The notes: generated by a model not told the origin, from the sequence alone. Shown: positions 49,601 through 56,916, numbered from the stretch's first letter. The stretch is DNA of 64,000 nucleotides from Acanthococcus lagerstroemiae (GCA_031841125.1 CM063109.1:69384914-69448913); one strand, 5' to 3'. Numbers and translations: made by a program.

Positions 49601-52600
49601 GCATACGATCGATCATATCGGTAACTCTATTTACCGTGTTTCATTACACACCAGAAAAGCTGGGAAATACAAATTATACATTTATTTCAACGGAAATCAA
49701 ATCAAAGGTAAGTTTCCATGTTATTTATTGTGTTCTTCTGTTGTAATTATACCAGTTTTTGAAGAATAAATAATTCAAGTTTCAGTGCCTCTTGCCCCAT
49801 TGCTGGGAATTGCACCTAAAAAAGTGTAAGAAAATAATTATGCTTCTTGAAAATTGCAGGAAGTCCGTTTCCGTTGAGAGTTGGCACCAAAGAACAAATG
49901 AAAGCGGAAAGACAAAGTAAGTTGTTTTGTCTTGCCAAATTGATTTTGTTGTTCTCAGAGCAAGTAGAACCGATCACCTTTTAATTCACTTTTAGTTTCT
50001 TAGGATGTCACATTTTTGAAGTATTGTAAACTCGGATCTCTTCAAATCTTGATAGTTGGTTTTGTTATCTGTATTATTTATAGTTCTTATAACGGATACA
50101 TAAACTGAAAAAATTAAAACGGAAAAAGCATAAAAATTTCTTCGGTATTCTGGGTTAAGAAAAAGCAATGTCCATTCATAGGTTCCGATACGAACGCAAT
50201 ATTTAGCAAATACATACCCATACGTAGGATGTTACAAATTCTTGTGATTTTTTTTTAACGTGATAGATTTTTTTTTTTTATAAACCTGAATATTGCCAAT
50301 TCACTCAAAAACTGGACGTTAATAGATATTTTCATTGTCTGGCATGATGTAACTTAATGGATACAAATTCTGCGCGTGATAGTAATTTGTGTGCTGCTAC
50401 CAAAATTTAATTTAATTTTCATTTCAGATTCATTTTCAAAATACACTGAGAAGAGCTCTCACAACAGCTGTAAGTAAATTTTGAGAATCACTCGATATTG
50501 AAATCACTTGAAATTCCTTTTTAGGTTATTCCTGATCAGTGGCCCTGATTAATTATTATTATTTATTGTAGATGAATACAAAGAATCAATGAATGGCCAT
50601 AGCGATTACTATCACAGTTCACGATCGCCGTCTCACTCTCCTAGTCCATTAATGAGATCGAGTCCAGTGAACGGAAAAAATTCGGAAACAGTAATTCATA
50701 AGTCCGCATTTAAGGTACCGTCATTAATATATGCGAGTATGTAATCATGTTCAATGTCGAACATCTGCTGGCTTTGTTGTGTTCTTTTCCTCTGACTGAA
50801 TGTTGAATAATAATTTTTGTCCAGGTAACCAACAGTAGCAGTTCCAAATTGGTTGATTCGTTGTTGAGATCACGGTTGTCACCTGTGAATTCTTATGATC
50901 ATCAATCGCCGTCCATTACCAATAGCTCGTATAAAAATTCGAATAATCACTCTGTCAAGTACTTGAACACATCGTCCAATATTCGAGGTAACTTGAAAAC
51001 CCGTGTGATTTTAATTCGTAATCTAGCTAGTAAAACAGCAGAGTCATGGGCCGTAAGTATAATTCAGAAGTTATCAAGTCAGTATTGCAGGAATCAGTAC
51101 CAACTTTGAAATTTACAGCTGTAATAAAAATATGTTGGAGTACGATTAAAATCGAGAACTTGAAACAAGGATGGGGACGAGCCTCTCCCTCACAGCAAAT
51201 AATTACTGGATGGTAAAGCTGATAGACCTACTTTTTAGCTCGTTTGCTCGTTGACAGTTGAACTTTCTCTTGTTCGTGGATCCCAAAATGTTTGCTGTTG
51301 GCAAAATGAAAAACGTTGCAGCGAAAAGTATTCAAATGTCATCCTTCCCTTCTCTCGGGAAAAATCGCTCCGATACGTCCTTGATCACTGGCAACGACAT
51401 TGCTGCTTGTGTAGTTAAATGTTTAAATAACCTTGACGCCGCTCAAAATTTAGATCCAGAGCTGTCTGTCTCCTGTTCCTGTTATTGGGAATAGAGAATG
51501 AGAATTGAAAGATTAACCTGTGATAACAGGAGCGTACTATAGGATTTTCGGGAAGCGGGGAGGATTCTAATATTTACGATTAGAAAAATATAAAAAAACC
51601 ACAATCCCTCGTGCTGAGAGTCGTAGATTCCATCTGAAATCGATTTCAAACTAGTTCTTCATTACGTCCTTCTAAAACTGATACCTGTAAAAAATCTTGA
51701 ATGCAGATTTGATGTGCCCTTCGATTACGTCGTGGTTACTCTGTTACAGCAGTTTCTTGTAGGTATGGATTCGAAGTGAATTCTGATAATTCAAAATTTT
51801 ATTGAATTAATTTCTTTCATTTCAGTGTCACCTACCATTATTCACTCGAGAAATGTTTCAAGTCCGATTTCCAAGAGCACAACTCCGGTTAATGGTGAGT
51901 GCGCGGCATTTTGTAACCTGTTTCCAAGAATTCCTTATACTCTCGTCTATAACTTTTCGGTAACTATATGTACTTTACTTGCTCCCAGGAATTGGACCCG
52001 ATGTTAAAGTAACCGGAGATGCATTGCAGTTGTTACCAATCAACCGAGCATCGACTGTGTACATACATACCGACGCGACGTTGCCTAACGTATATGTTAC
52101 CGTTACCTGTAAGTTGAATGGTTGTCATATTAGTCAAGTTATTTCTCATACTGGCGAACAGTGTTCGAGCTTTTTGAGCTATTCTAACGGCCATTTTGTT
52201 TGTATACCGAAGTAACGTTCGTTCGGCTGTTTGAATTTTCGAGGACCATTTCGATTCGACTGTCAAAATGGGGAAAAATGAAAATCGTGAGCGATATTTT
52301 TCAAATTTTCGAGTGTTTTCGAGTTTCTCAATAAATCTTAGCAGGGGGGAGGAGGGAGGAAAAAGAAAGTGGAAGAAGTCTTTTTTTCATACTCATTGAA
52401 TATAAAGTTACTGTTTTTAAACTTCTGAAAAAAGGAAATATTCGTTTTTCGAATTTGTTCATCATCCCCAAGTTATTTCATTCCAACCTTGGATCAGGTT
52501 GGATGTATAAACTATGATTAGTCAATCAGTGAGGACTAATCGAATTTGTAAATGTTGCAGCTCCTTCAGGGTCCAGTTTACCAATCAGATTATCCCGCAA

Positions 52601-53737
52601 TATTATCGATAACGTGGTTTCAGCTACGTTCACAGCTTTAGAAATCGGAGAGCATTTAATCGACATCAAAATACGAGATGAACGTATTGCAAAATCTCCA
52701 TTCAGGTTGGCATCTGTTTTACTCTAGAATCTTTTAGTATTAACCGCTGAGCCGTGGAGCTGTCAATTTTCGTAAATGGGAACCTAATAATACTATTGTA
52801 AACCTGTTTATGTCTCTATTAACTAATGATGTATTTTAATTGTGCAGGAGCCACGCCTATAATTCCCATGCTATTAAAGTTGGCACGATACCTGATGGTT
52901 TTGTGGGGCAACCAGTTGAATTTGAAAGTAATAATTTTTATAATTTACGCAGATATTTTGTTGTACCTAATTATTATGTTCACAAAGAAGTAGCTAGCTA
53001 TAAGATACTATAAGAAATAAGATGACTGAAGATTGGTTTCACGTGTATGTGATGAATTTCTCATATGTGGGTCGTGACATTGCATAAAGTTGGTAAACAT
53101 GACCGGTTGAAGCAAAGAGGAAGAAAATAGGTACCTACCTATTTCTTTAGTTTAGCTAACTGTCTTCTGTAATTGATTATGGAGTTTTAAAATTTTTGAA
53201 CCACGCGAATTTTATGTAAGAAATGGACAAAAACGATTTCCTGAATTACAACATGTGTTAGTTTCGCCCCTTTTTGAATCCTGCCGTAGCCTAATTGAAA
53301 TAAGTACGTCGCGAAATTTCAAGGATGAAATGTATTATTTAAACTCCTTTTGTTGTGAAGTTTGTGTAATCGGAACAACTGACTTTGAGTATCGGTTTTA
53401 TTTTGTACATATAATTAATCATAACGGATAAAAGCATGTGAGAAAAGATGTATCTCCAGTTCACCCTCCGTATATGCTGTTCTCAACTAAAAAACTTGAT
53501 GAGTCTTGAGGAATATGTTGAGACTGAAGTAGTGTTCGCTAATATAATTCAATTAATTTTTGATTACAGTTGATGGCTCGGGCGCTGGATCTGGAAATTT
53601 GGAAATTCTTGTAAATGGTGGTCATGTCACCAGTTTCGTTAGAAATTTGGGAAACCAGAGATTTCTAGCTTCTTTTGTACCGCACGAACCTGTTATTCAT
53701 AAAATTGATATGAAATTCAACAATGAGCCAGTTATTG
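16246..53737 (+). CDS. jbug: Jitterbug-type filamin (three CH domains plus filamin repeats), 3' end missing
   Basis: Actin cross-linking scaffold at the cortical cytoskeleton. The role is known for filamins and fly jitterbug and inferred here. Nineteen coding exons join in phase: 16246-16600, 37484-37608, 39660-39790, 40362-40575, 41499-41610, 44999-45186, 46323-46481, 47549-47677, 49169-49387, 49479-49707, 49860-49916, 50428-50469, 50572-50714, 50825-50987, 51826-51894, 51989-52108, 52561-52705, 52848-52927 and 53570-53737. They total 2848 bp, 949 codons plus one base. Domains: CH1 about residues 30-150, CH2 150-245, CH3 252-352, filamin repeats 1-3 about 375-635, a Ser-rich linker 640-778, and repeats 4-5 about 780-949. 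Canonical filamins have two CH domains; three is the jitterbug arrangement. The start is the first ATG (MSKDQLRVSQ), with AACATG context. The last exon ends inside a repeat, so more exons must follow. Confidence 0.92.
16601..18540. other. jbug: jbug intron 1, first part
   Basis: AT-rich; no exon, RNA gene or clear repeat seen. Confidence 0.5.
18545..20045. repeat. Old tandem array, about 120-140 bp unit
   Basis: Diverged copies of a unit reading roughly TTTCAAATTATGGGGAGGG, TTTTTCCAACTGAAAACTAA, AATTTCAAAATCGTCAAGC, then a T-rich stretch and CTGCTAAATTTACCAACTC. Clear copies start near 18700, 18945, 19075, 19190, 19310, 19740, 19850 and 19975. It is within jbug intron 1. Confidence 0.75.
20056..20342. 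mobile_element. CAGGGTTGCC-ended non-autonomous DNA element
   Basis: 287 bp, with ends CAGGGTTGCCACTT and its exact reverse complement. AACTT (20051-20055) and AACTT (20343-20347) flank it as a short target duplication. Inside, GGGAAAAGTCAGGGAA occurs several times near both ends. No transposase. It interrupts the end of the tandem array. Superfamily not certain (hAT-like ends). Confidence 0.75.
20348..21039. other. jbug: jbug intron 1, no feature seen
   Basis: An open frame at 20577-20942 has a Phe/Ser/Tyr-rich translation typical of AT-rich non-coding sequence and shows no domain. Confidence 0.4.
21040..21146. mobile_element. Palindromic MITE-like element, 48 bp arms
   Basis: Arms 21040-21087 (TTCACGTAGAATCAACTGGT...) and 21099-21146 are reverse complements with five mismatches, separated by 11 bp. 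No homology to the other palindromes in the window was noticed. Confidence 0.7.
21147..24007. other. jbug: jbug intron 1, no gene seen
   Basis: Overlapping open frames on both strands at 22874-23403 have no recognisable domain and no partner exons. A (CT)n run lies at about 23978-23990. Confidence 0.4.
24008..24022 (+). repeat. Poly-G run of 15
   Basis: Fifteen consecutive G in AT-rich intron sequence. Comparable runs: G13 at 25679-25691, G11 at 29029-29039, G9 at 29230-29238, G11 at 31123-31133, C15 at 36397-36411, C10 at 39864-39873, G11 at 42308-42318, C10 at 44245-44254 and G10 at 62372-62381. Confidence 0.9.
24023..26765. other. jbug: jbug intron 1, no gene seen
   Basis: No exon or RNA gene recognised. 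Contains the G13 run at 25679-25691 and a short direct repeat GGTAAGTCGAATAGCCG at about 25733-25762. Confidence 0.4.
26768..26945 (+). mobile_element. tRNA-derived SINE, copy 2 (internal deletion)
   Basis: GGTTGGCTGAGTGGACAGCA and GGTCTCGGAATCCG match the SINE head. The sequence then jumps straight to GTAGCAACTCGTTAGATTTC, so the B-box (GGTCCCGGGTTCAAGTCC) is missing. The tail GAAAGGGCGGATTCCA is conserved. Same strand as copy 1. Confidence 0.8.
26946..27335. other. jbug: jbug intron 1, nothing seen
   Basis: No supported feature. Confidence 0.4.
27340..27560. repeat. Degenerate GGAGCTGGAGC minisatellite
   Basis: CTGGAGTCGGAGCC, GAGCTAGAGCTGGAGCC and CTGGAGTTGGAGCGGAACTG in irregular succession. 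The same motif class occurs, on the opposite strand, at 14530-15045. Confidence 0.55.
27590..28330. repeat. Degenerate TTCAAGACT array (array 1)
   Basis: For about 740 bp the sequence is built from diverged short units close to TTTAAGACTCTTC, for example GAGACTCTTCAAGTCTTCT, GAAGACTCGTTAAGATTGTT and CAAGACTCTTTAAGACTTTT. A second array of the same kind and orientation lies at 47930-48700 in another jbug intron. Confidence 0.75.
28331..30370. other. jbug: jbug intron 1, unassigned; holds a 173-codon minus-strand ORF
   Basis: The ORF at 29622-30143 (minus) is long for this base composition. It shows no domain, signal peptide or membrane pattern that I can recognise, and no linked exons. Not called as a gene. 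Confidence 0.35.
30384..30621 (+). pseudogene. Coding-like remnant, VWHVLKI family, copy 1
   Basis: An open stretch reads ESNERLPEQVWHVLKIRGAI then KIINLIELRKCF. It is clearly related to 56917-57085 on the same strand (RNKKLRIHVWHILKIKEVV). Both are preceded by a stop in frame. I do not recognise the family; it may be a decayed transposon ORF or a duplicated exon. Confidence 0.4.
30622..33790. other. jbug: jbug intron 1, no gene seen
   Basis: T-rich, with a G11 run at 31123-31133. No supported exon or RNA gene. Confidence 0.4.
33791..33880. repeat. Dispersed repeat, copy 2 (partner at 1.87 kb)
   Basis: Shares GGAGCGTAT, GCGATGCACGCATGCCA and the CTGGCCC...GAAACT...TTCGAGTA order with copy 1. 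The segment CCCTTTCGAGTAT is the reverse complement of the SINE tail motif ATACTCGAAAGGG. Confidence 0.5.
33881..35392. other. jbug: jbug intron 1, nothing seen
   Basis: No supported feature; short imperfect CCACTG/CAGTGG hairpins occur near 34850-34905. Confidence 0.35.
35393..35565. mobile_element. Palindromic MITE with GTGGTAC target duplication
   Basis: 173 bp. Starts TAGAGCTCTATAAC and ends GTTATAGAGCTCTA. The two halves are near-perfect reverse complements almost throughout (shared blocks GGATGCCGAAT, CCATTTTGAC). Direct repeats GTGGTAC at 35386-35392 and 35566-35572 are the target duplication. This is the most complete insertion in the window. Confidence 0.85.
35566..36099. other. jbug: jbug intron 1, nothing certain
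   Basis: ATGAAATTGGTGAACCTGAG at about 35740 may be a lone diverged unit of the following array. Otherwise no feature. Confidence 0.35.
36100..36610. repeat. Tandem array, about 125 bp unit (family shared with 58.25 kb)
   Basis: Units are marked by CAAAATGAAATTAGTAACGC (about 36192), CAAAAATGAATTTAGCGACT (36319), AGAATAAAACTAGCGACC (36439) and CAGAAATGAATTCAACGGCT (36571). Each is followed by CTGAAAAC-like and TTACTATTC-like blocks. A C15 run interrupts one unit. Confidence 0.7.
36611..37483. other. jbug: End of jbug intron 1
   Basis: A direct repeat of about 47 bp period, ending TGTCCGCT, occurs at 37075-37107 and 37122-37158. The intron ends TTGTTTCAG at 37483. Confidence 0.5.
37484..37608 (+). 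CDS. jbug: jbug exon 2 (end of CH1, start of CH2)
   Basis: 41 codons after the split Gly: NVDIVNGNLKLILGLIWSLI then VRYQIGPSKFPPKKLMLAWLK. This is the actin-binding CH1 final helix and the CH2 first helix. Ends AAA|GTATGT in phase 0. Confidence 0.95.
38096..39116. mobile_element. Tigger/pogo-like element split by a LINE fragment
   Basis: The left end TTTCCGATTATCCGGCATAA at about 38105, and the right end GGATAATCGGAAGTT at about 39099, are inverted. Further internal CCGGATAA/GTCGGATA motifs lie on both sides. Such CCGATTATCCG ends are characteristic of Tigger/pogo elements. The middle is an RTE-like LINE tail, so the DNA element was probably there first. Boundaries are approximate. Confidence 0.6.
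38500..39002 (+). mobile_element. RTE/BovB-like LINE, 5'-truncated 3' end of ORF2
   Basis: Encodes the C-terminal end of a non-LTR retrotransposon ORF2: RMLRSLLGVKLRDKISVQKI, then LGYAGHLARSPAGN. After a frame change at about 38740 it reads VGRPPTRWRDEIHRR and RARNRESWRQAVIAYTRDW, stop at 38891-38893. The short 3' UTR ends in (AAATA)n at 38976-39002, a typical tail for RTE-type elements. It is truncated and frameshifted, hence inactive. Confidence 0.8.
39117..39659. other. jbug: jbug intron 2, 3' part
   Basis: No feature. Ends ACGTTATAG at 39659. Confidence 0.5.
39660..39790 (+). CDS. jbug: jbug exon 3 (CH2 core)
   Basis: Contains no ATG and so is easily missed. Reads AVLPDCRVNNLTSDWNSGLN then LSALLDYCQPGLFSNWREL, the classic CH core. 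The preceding codon is AAA of exon 2, phase 0. It ends AG|GTGAGT, completed to Ser by T of exon 4. Confidence 0.95.
39791..40361. other. jbug: jbug intron 3
   Basis: No feature beyond a C10 run at 39864-39873. Confidence 0.5.
40362..40575 (+). CDS. jbug: jbug exon 4 (end of CH2, start of CH3)
   Basis: 71 codons: VENCRTAMELARQEFGVP, MTYLSYFM, then SPGFRSTLRWVNSRLKNKP, which is the linker and first helix of CH3. Donor ACG|GTGAGT, phase 0. Confidence 0.95.
40576..41498. other. jbug: jbug intron 4
   Basis: AT-rich, nothing seen. Confidence 0.5.
41499..41610 (+). CDS. jbug: jbug exon 5 (CH3 core)
   Basis: TDWNDGRALCSLVKSLGIPA then YEESDDPNVWLSNLNA. It carries the conserved DWNDG(R)AL signature. 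Donor GCT G|GTAAGC, phase 1. Confidence 0.95.
41611..43140. other. jbug: jbug intron 5, first part
   Basis: G11 run at 42308-42318; no gene seen. Confidence 0.45.
43155..43452. repeat. GATC-dense segment
   Basis: Thirteen GATC sites in about 290 bp, at 43161, 43175, 43192, 43207, 43225, 43241, 43249, 43330, 43361, 43384, 43392, 43419 and 43447. About one would be expected at this base composition. Units such as AAGATC, CGATCT and TGATCT alternate on both strands, without a fixed period. It may be a degenerate microsatellite-derived or foldback element. Confidence 0.7.
43453..44500. other. jbug: jbug intron 5, middle part
   Basis: The open frame at 43883-44341 is Phe/Leu/Ser-rich and has no domain or partner exon, so I do not call it a gene. 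Confidence 0.4.
44505..44596 (-). mobile_element. tRNA-derived SINE, copy 3 (5'-truncated tail)
   Basis: The minus strand reads AGGGCTAAGACAGCCCTAAC, GCCTGAAAGGGCGGATTCC and GGGCTCGGGTGAGAGC, matching the SINE body and tail. The tRNA head is absent. Confidence 0.75.
44999..45186 (+). CDS. jbug: jbug exon 6 (end of CH3, start of filamin repeat 1)
   Basis: IHAGTRLGVDPLLRAKDMVD, then VMAYAASFQWIPP (the end of CH3) and RTHPSAVVTASYDSHTTRVY. Phase 0 donor CCG|GTAAAT. Confidence 0.93.
45187..46322. other. jbug: jbug intron 6
   Basis: Nothing supported. Confidence 0.45.
46323..46481 (+). CDS. jbug: jbug exon 7 (filamin repeat 1)
   Basis: 53 codons: TTINLDFSRNEVNL, then LTLGPSGGRGTFVPTQVGMHK. The GGRGTFVPTQVGMHK stretch corresponds to the filamin Ig-like E-F region. 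Confidence 0.93.
46482..47548. other. jbug: jbug intron 7
   Basis: Open frames on both strands at 47074-47552 are AT-rich noise around the next exon. No feature. Confidence 0.45.
47549..47677 (+). CDS. jbug: jbug exon 8 (end of repeat 1, start of repeat 2)
   Basis: 43 codons: IIVYNEDEVVRGCPLYIRAM ends repeat 1. IKHTGLEPCAVGSIVEVL opens repeat 2, with the conserved G-L-x-x-x-x-V-G start. Confidence 0.93.
47678..47929. other. jbug: jbug intron 8, 5' part
   Basis: Nothing seen. Confidence 0.4.
47930..48700. repeat. Degenerate TTCAAGACT array (array 2)
   Basis: About 770 bp of diverged units such as TTTTCAAGACTCTATTAAGA, CTTCAAGACTTTTACTC and ACATTTCAAGACTTCTTTAA. Same motif, same strand and same texture as 27590-28330, 20 kb away in jbug intron 1. 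Confidence 0.75.
48701..49168. other. jbug: jbug intron 8, 3' part
   Basis: No feature. Ends GTTCCAG at 49168. Confidence 0.45.
49169..49387 (+). CDS. jbug: jbug exon 9 (filamin repeat 2)
   Basis: 73 codons: VNSNGAKAGQIDVIATSPTG, DGIYRATFEPDEPGEWSIAV, GGPFPCFVFDPNGVE. A nearly complete filamin Ig-like fold with the G-x-Y-x-x-x-F-x-P-x-x-x-G signature. Confidence 0.95.
49479..49707 (+). CDS. jbug: jbug exon 10 (filamin repeat 3)
   Basis: 76 codons: LLGLETPAIPKSIFNFTLDA, RGTGGLGNIVIDIV, then GNSIYRVSLHTRKAGKYKLY and NGNQIKG. Phase 1 donor G|GTAAGT inside the terminal G-S-P motif. Confidence 0.95.
49860..49916 (+). CDS. jbug: jbug exon 11 (end of repeat 3)
   Basis: GSPFPLRVGTKEQMKAERQ completes repeat 3 across the intron (KG|SPF). 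Ends phase 1 at A|GTAAGT. Confidence 0.92.
49917..50427. other. jbug: jbug intron 11
   Basis: Nothing seen. Confidence 0.5.
50428..50469 (+). CDS. jbug: jbug exon 12 (Ser-rich linker, microexon)
   Basis: 42 bp: NSFSKYTEKSSHNS, split at both ends (A|AT, T|AT). It is too short for an ORF search. Boundaries TTTCAG and GTAAGT are strong. Confidence 0.88.
50572..50714 (+). CDS. jbug: jbug exon 13 (Ser/Pro-rich linker)
   Basis: YEYKESMNGHSDYYHSSRSP, then SHSPSPLMRSSPVNGK. Low complexity with repeated S-P sites, plausible phosphorylation targets. Phase 0 donor AAG|GTACCG. Confidence 0.9.
50825..50987 (+). CDS. jbug: jbug exon 14 (Ser/Asn-rich linker)
   Basis: VTNSSSSKLVDSLLRSRLSP, then SPSITNSSYKNSNNHS. 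The donor is G|GTAACT at 50987. A stronger-looking GTAAGT at 51052 would break the phase of the next exon, so the earlier site was chosen. Confidence 0.85.
50988..51825. other. jbug: jbug intron 14
   Basis: No supported feature; the open frame at 51258-51494 shows no domain. Confidence 0.45.
51826..51894 (+). CDS. jbug: jbug exon 15 (end of linker)
   Basis: 69 bp: VSPTIIHSRNVSSPISKST then TPVNG. Phase 1 at both junctions. Confidence 0.88.
51989..52108 (+). CDS. jbug: jbug exon 16 (filamin repeat 4, first half)
   Basis: GIGPDVKVTGDALQLLPINR then ASTVYIHTDATLPNVYVTVT. The opening G-P-D-V-K-V-x-G is a hallmark of filamin repeats. Donor T|GTAAGT. Confidence 0.92.
52109..52560. other. jbug: jbug intron 16
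   Basis: Nothing seen. Confidence 0.5.
52561..52705 (+). CDS. jbug: jbug exon 17 (filamin repeat 4, second half)
   Basis: PSGSSLPIRLSRNIIDNVVS, ATFTALEIGEHLIDIKIRDE, then RIAKSPFR with the terminal S-P-F motif. Ends AG|GTTGGC, phase 2. Confidence 0.92.
52848..52927 (+). CDS. jbug: jbug exon 18 (junction of repeats 4 and 5)
   Basis: RSHAYNSHAIKVGTIPDGFV then GQPVEFE, the repeat 5 opening with G-Q-P-V-x-F. Phase 1 donor A|GTAATA. Confidence 0.92.
52928..53569. other. jbug: jbug intron 18
   Basis: Nothing seen. Confidence 0.5.
53570..53737 (+). CDS. jbug: jbug exon 19 (filamin repeat 5, incomplete)
   Basis: IDGSGAGSGNLEILVNGGHV, then FLASFVPHEPVIHKIDMKF and NNEPVIG. It stops exactly where the G-S-P strand should follow (G|GTAAGT, phase 1), so at least one more exon is needed. 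Confidence 0.93.
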
Positions 53738-55580
53738 GTAAGTAATTTGTTCTTTAGTTTATACTGTCTCTTTAAGTCCAATGAGAAACATGATTATTTG
53801 TTGAATGGGTCGTGGGTGTCCAATTTGTACTTGAGTATCAACTATTAGGTATTTCCATGTTGCCGGCAAATGATACGACTCACTGATTTGTACTTGTATA
53901 TCCGTTGGCGTGAATCGTAGCAGTGGGGAAAACAGACTTCGTACATGAAGTTTTAATTAATTTCCTCGGTTGTTCGTCTCTTCTCACACAATCGTTCATC
54001 TTTTAGCTTTTACTACTCATCATTTGTAAGGGTCTTCATTCGGAACACTTAACTCTCCATCATCGTCTTCCTTTTTTCCCCTTTTTAATTAGGATTGTCG
54101 TGAATAGAGTAGAAAACGAATTTTCGTCGGTCATCTGGATTAAAAAATAGTAAATTTTAGGGGTAGGCTAAATTGTTCTCAAATGAGCCTAATTGTGATT
54201 AGACTTGAGTTAAATGTGTCACGCTATCATCAGATGTCATCTTCTTTATGTGTTATTAAATGACCAGAGTGAAATCAATTATATATGTCATTACCTAAAC
54301 CACTGGAAGATGTAAAACCGAAGATTGGAACTTTCGTAATTGTGGTGCAGTACCAACTTCAGACGCGATTATCTACTATTAGATGCCCAGCGACACACTA
54401 TTGAAAAAATAACACCAGTGTAAGATCGAACTTGAGGAAAATTTCCAAGTCTATTGACGGAAGAAAGAAGAATAAAATTCAAACTATTATCAGTATTTAT
54501 TTTGAAAAGTATGATGAGTACTGTATGTTTCATGTGATAGTACTTTATTTGTTATTCTACCATCTAAGAGAGGCTGAATTTTGATTTATTTTCAAGTGGA
54601 AGAAATGTAAGTGCATTATTTTTTAAGGGTACGTTCTTGTCTGCTTTGTTTTATTAATGAAAAGCTGTTCGTAGGTGCGAACGTGGGTCGATGTAATTTT
54701 ATGAGTGCTTTGTGGCTAGTGCTATGTATCAAAATTATCCGTCGGTGTTAGTAAAGGTCAAATTTTCAATGAACAAGTTGGATGAAATAAGTTTTTGACA
54801 GAGTTCGGGTGTGTTAGATTGTTATTCTGAAGGTATTCAAATGATGCACCTCTCTACATGGACGTTATTATTGAATAGGTACCTTTTTATACAACATCAG
54901 GAACTGTGTGTAAAAATTTGACATGTAGATAGTAAATATTTCCTCCTTGGGCTTGCCACACTCTGCAGTTTTCTAATTCATCTTTTTTTTTCTCTTTTTT
55001 TTTCATGAGCGGAATTCATTTTAGTTAAATCGTATAGCTAAGCAGAATTAAAAAAAAAAAGTCATAAACGTAAAATAGATACGTAAAAAAAGCCTAGACC
55101 AGAAATTTTTCTGAATTATGAATACGCTTTTTAATTTTATCGATGTTGCTAGTTTTTATCGTTTATGCCCAATTTTATTGGTTTTATAATTCGTGAATGT
55201 GGAAGAAGAAACCGTTATTTCGGCTGTAAGTAGTACTTTCAACTCACCAAATAATGATCGAGTAGTTGTTTAAAAATAAAGAAGGAAAAAAATCGGAAAT
55301 TGTAGAAGATTCAACCTTTTCTTGTTAGAATTGACCCAGGCGTACTACGATCTCTTGATCTGACAGAATTTAAACCCCGCTAACCTCGATTTTATTTATT
55401 GTCTTTGAAAATTAGGATATGTATCATCATCTTCGGTTATTTTTTTATGTAGTGAACTAAAAATCATATTACATTAATTAATTTGGTATATTAATTAATA
55501 TTTAATCAGGTGAGAATTTAATGCGCCAGAAGAATAAGAAATAATAATTAAATTGGTAATTAAGGAAAAATCATCCGAGT
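53738..55580. other. jbug: jbug intron 19 or 3' continuation, first part
   Basis: AT-rich. No exon beginning with the expected G-codon completion and S-P motif was recognised. Confidence 0.4.
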
Positions 55581-55678
55581 GTGAACATTAACGTCTAACA
55601 TTTGGGGAATTTCATTCTTATCGCCGATCCAATTTTCGAAAAGCTTCAATTGTTACTTTTCTTTTTCTGTTAATATTA

Positions 55679-56041
55679 ATGAACAACGATCATGTTCTTG
55701 TACAAACCAACGAAGTTGATGGTAATATGTTCGAATTATCTCAAAAATGTATTATTGTAAATACTCGTGCATGTATGCAACCTATATTCGTAGCTCCTCT
55801 AAACGATTATTATGATTTGAGTTTTGACGAGGTTAGCGTTTCATTCTTTTTCATTTTTTCAACTTTGGTCACTCGAAGTTACTGACTCGTGAGTCTATTA
55901 TTTCCCAATTTTGGTATGGAAAATCACGTTTGTCTTCGTTGCAGCGTAGCCAAAAATTCTCCAACGCAGTTATCAAAATTCAAAGATACAGGGCTGAAAT
56001 GAGGCTCCCAGGAGCAATACCGTCCACCTCAAGTTTTAACT
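55679..56041 (+). CDS. Candidate small two-exon ORF, unknown
   Basis: Exon A 55679-55831 reads MNNDHVLVQTNEVDGNMFEL through PLNDYYDLSFDE and meets a weak donor GTTAGC. Exon B begins after a good TCGTTGCAG acceptor at about 55945 and reads in phase RSQKFSNAVIKIQRYRAEM then RLPGAIPSTSSFN, stop TGA at about 56039-56041. The result would be 83 residues. The frame is open upstream of the ATG with hydrophobic residues (TFLFLLIL), so a longer secreted form or a splice onto jbug exon 19 is also possible. An AATAAA follows at about 56252. No family recognised. Confidence 0.25.
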
Positions 56042-56796
56042 GAAATTCATTTTTTAATTGATTCTCATTCTGGTAGTCACGTTTTAAACCTGCTCGAAGT
56101 TGCAAAACACACCAGATCCTTCCTAAGATTCTCAAATTGCGCGTTGAAACTTTTTAATTAATTGCTGCAACATTCGTTATCTCTATCAGCTTCAAATTTT
56201 TGTTTTCTTATTTTTTAATCTACAAGAATGTGAATGTGACTGATTTCAAAGAATAAATTAAGAATAATGTCGTGTACTGACATCTCTTCTATATTTCATG
56301 ATTGCTGAGTACTGATTTTCATTTCTCCCCTCTTTCCATCTAGCAAGCATAGTATGTACAACAACTAAAGAAATAATAAAAATTAGTGCAGCGCCTTTTA
56401 AATAGTCTGACCGACTCTACTTATCTGTTTAAAAAAAAAAATCACTTCTTGTGAAGGAAGAAAAAATATGTTACATTTTATATGCTTGCTCCCGCTCAAG
56501 TGTACCCAGTGGTAATAAAAACATATAAAATGACAAGCATATAAGATGATGACGTCATAGTAACAGGAGCGTTACGATTTTCGCTAAGTATACCCAGTAG
56601 TAAAAGCATATAAAATGCTTTAAAAAAAAACAAAAAAAAAACAACACGCCTAGCGTATTTATTGTAGTGACATTTTTCAATGTTCCCTAAATATATTACT
56701 CATTATAGTATACAAAGTTTTTAATTACTTCTCTGCGCATTGATTCTTTTCCCCCTGAATAACTCAGTTGATATGTGAATGGCAAAAATGAACCTT
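56042..56796. other. No gene seen
   Basis: AT-rich. ATATAAAATG and CCCAGTAGT/GGTAATAAAA motifs repeat at about 56475-56615, suggesting a local duplication. Confidence 0.4.
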
Positions 56797-56838
56797 GACG
56801 TACCTCGCGCACTTTTGTCAGTGGAATACCAGCCCTGA
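56797..56838. mobile_element. Palindromic MITE, family 2, half copy
   Basis: GACGTACCTCGCGCACTTTT then GTCAGTGGAATACCAGCCCT matches the right half of the element at 14279-14388. The left half is missing. Confidence 0.7.
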
Positions 56839-56916
56839 TCTCATATTGGTACTCTTCTGAACATTCGTGCTCTCCTTTTGTACAGGGTATTCCAGTTCTG
56901 AAGAATGAGTTAGAAG

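Noticed and set aside
50988..51052. Extended form of jbug exon 14 using the GTAAGT at 51052
   Set aside because: It would put exon 15 and filamin repeat 4 out of frame.
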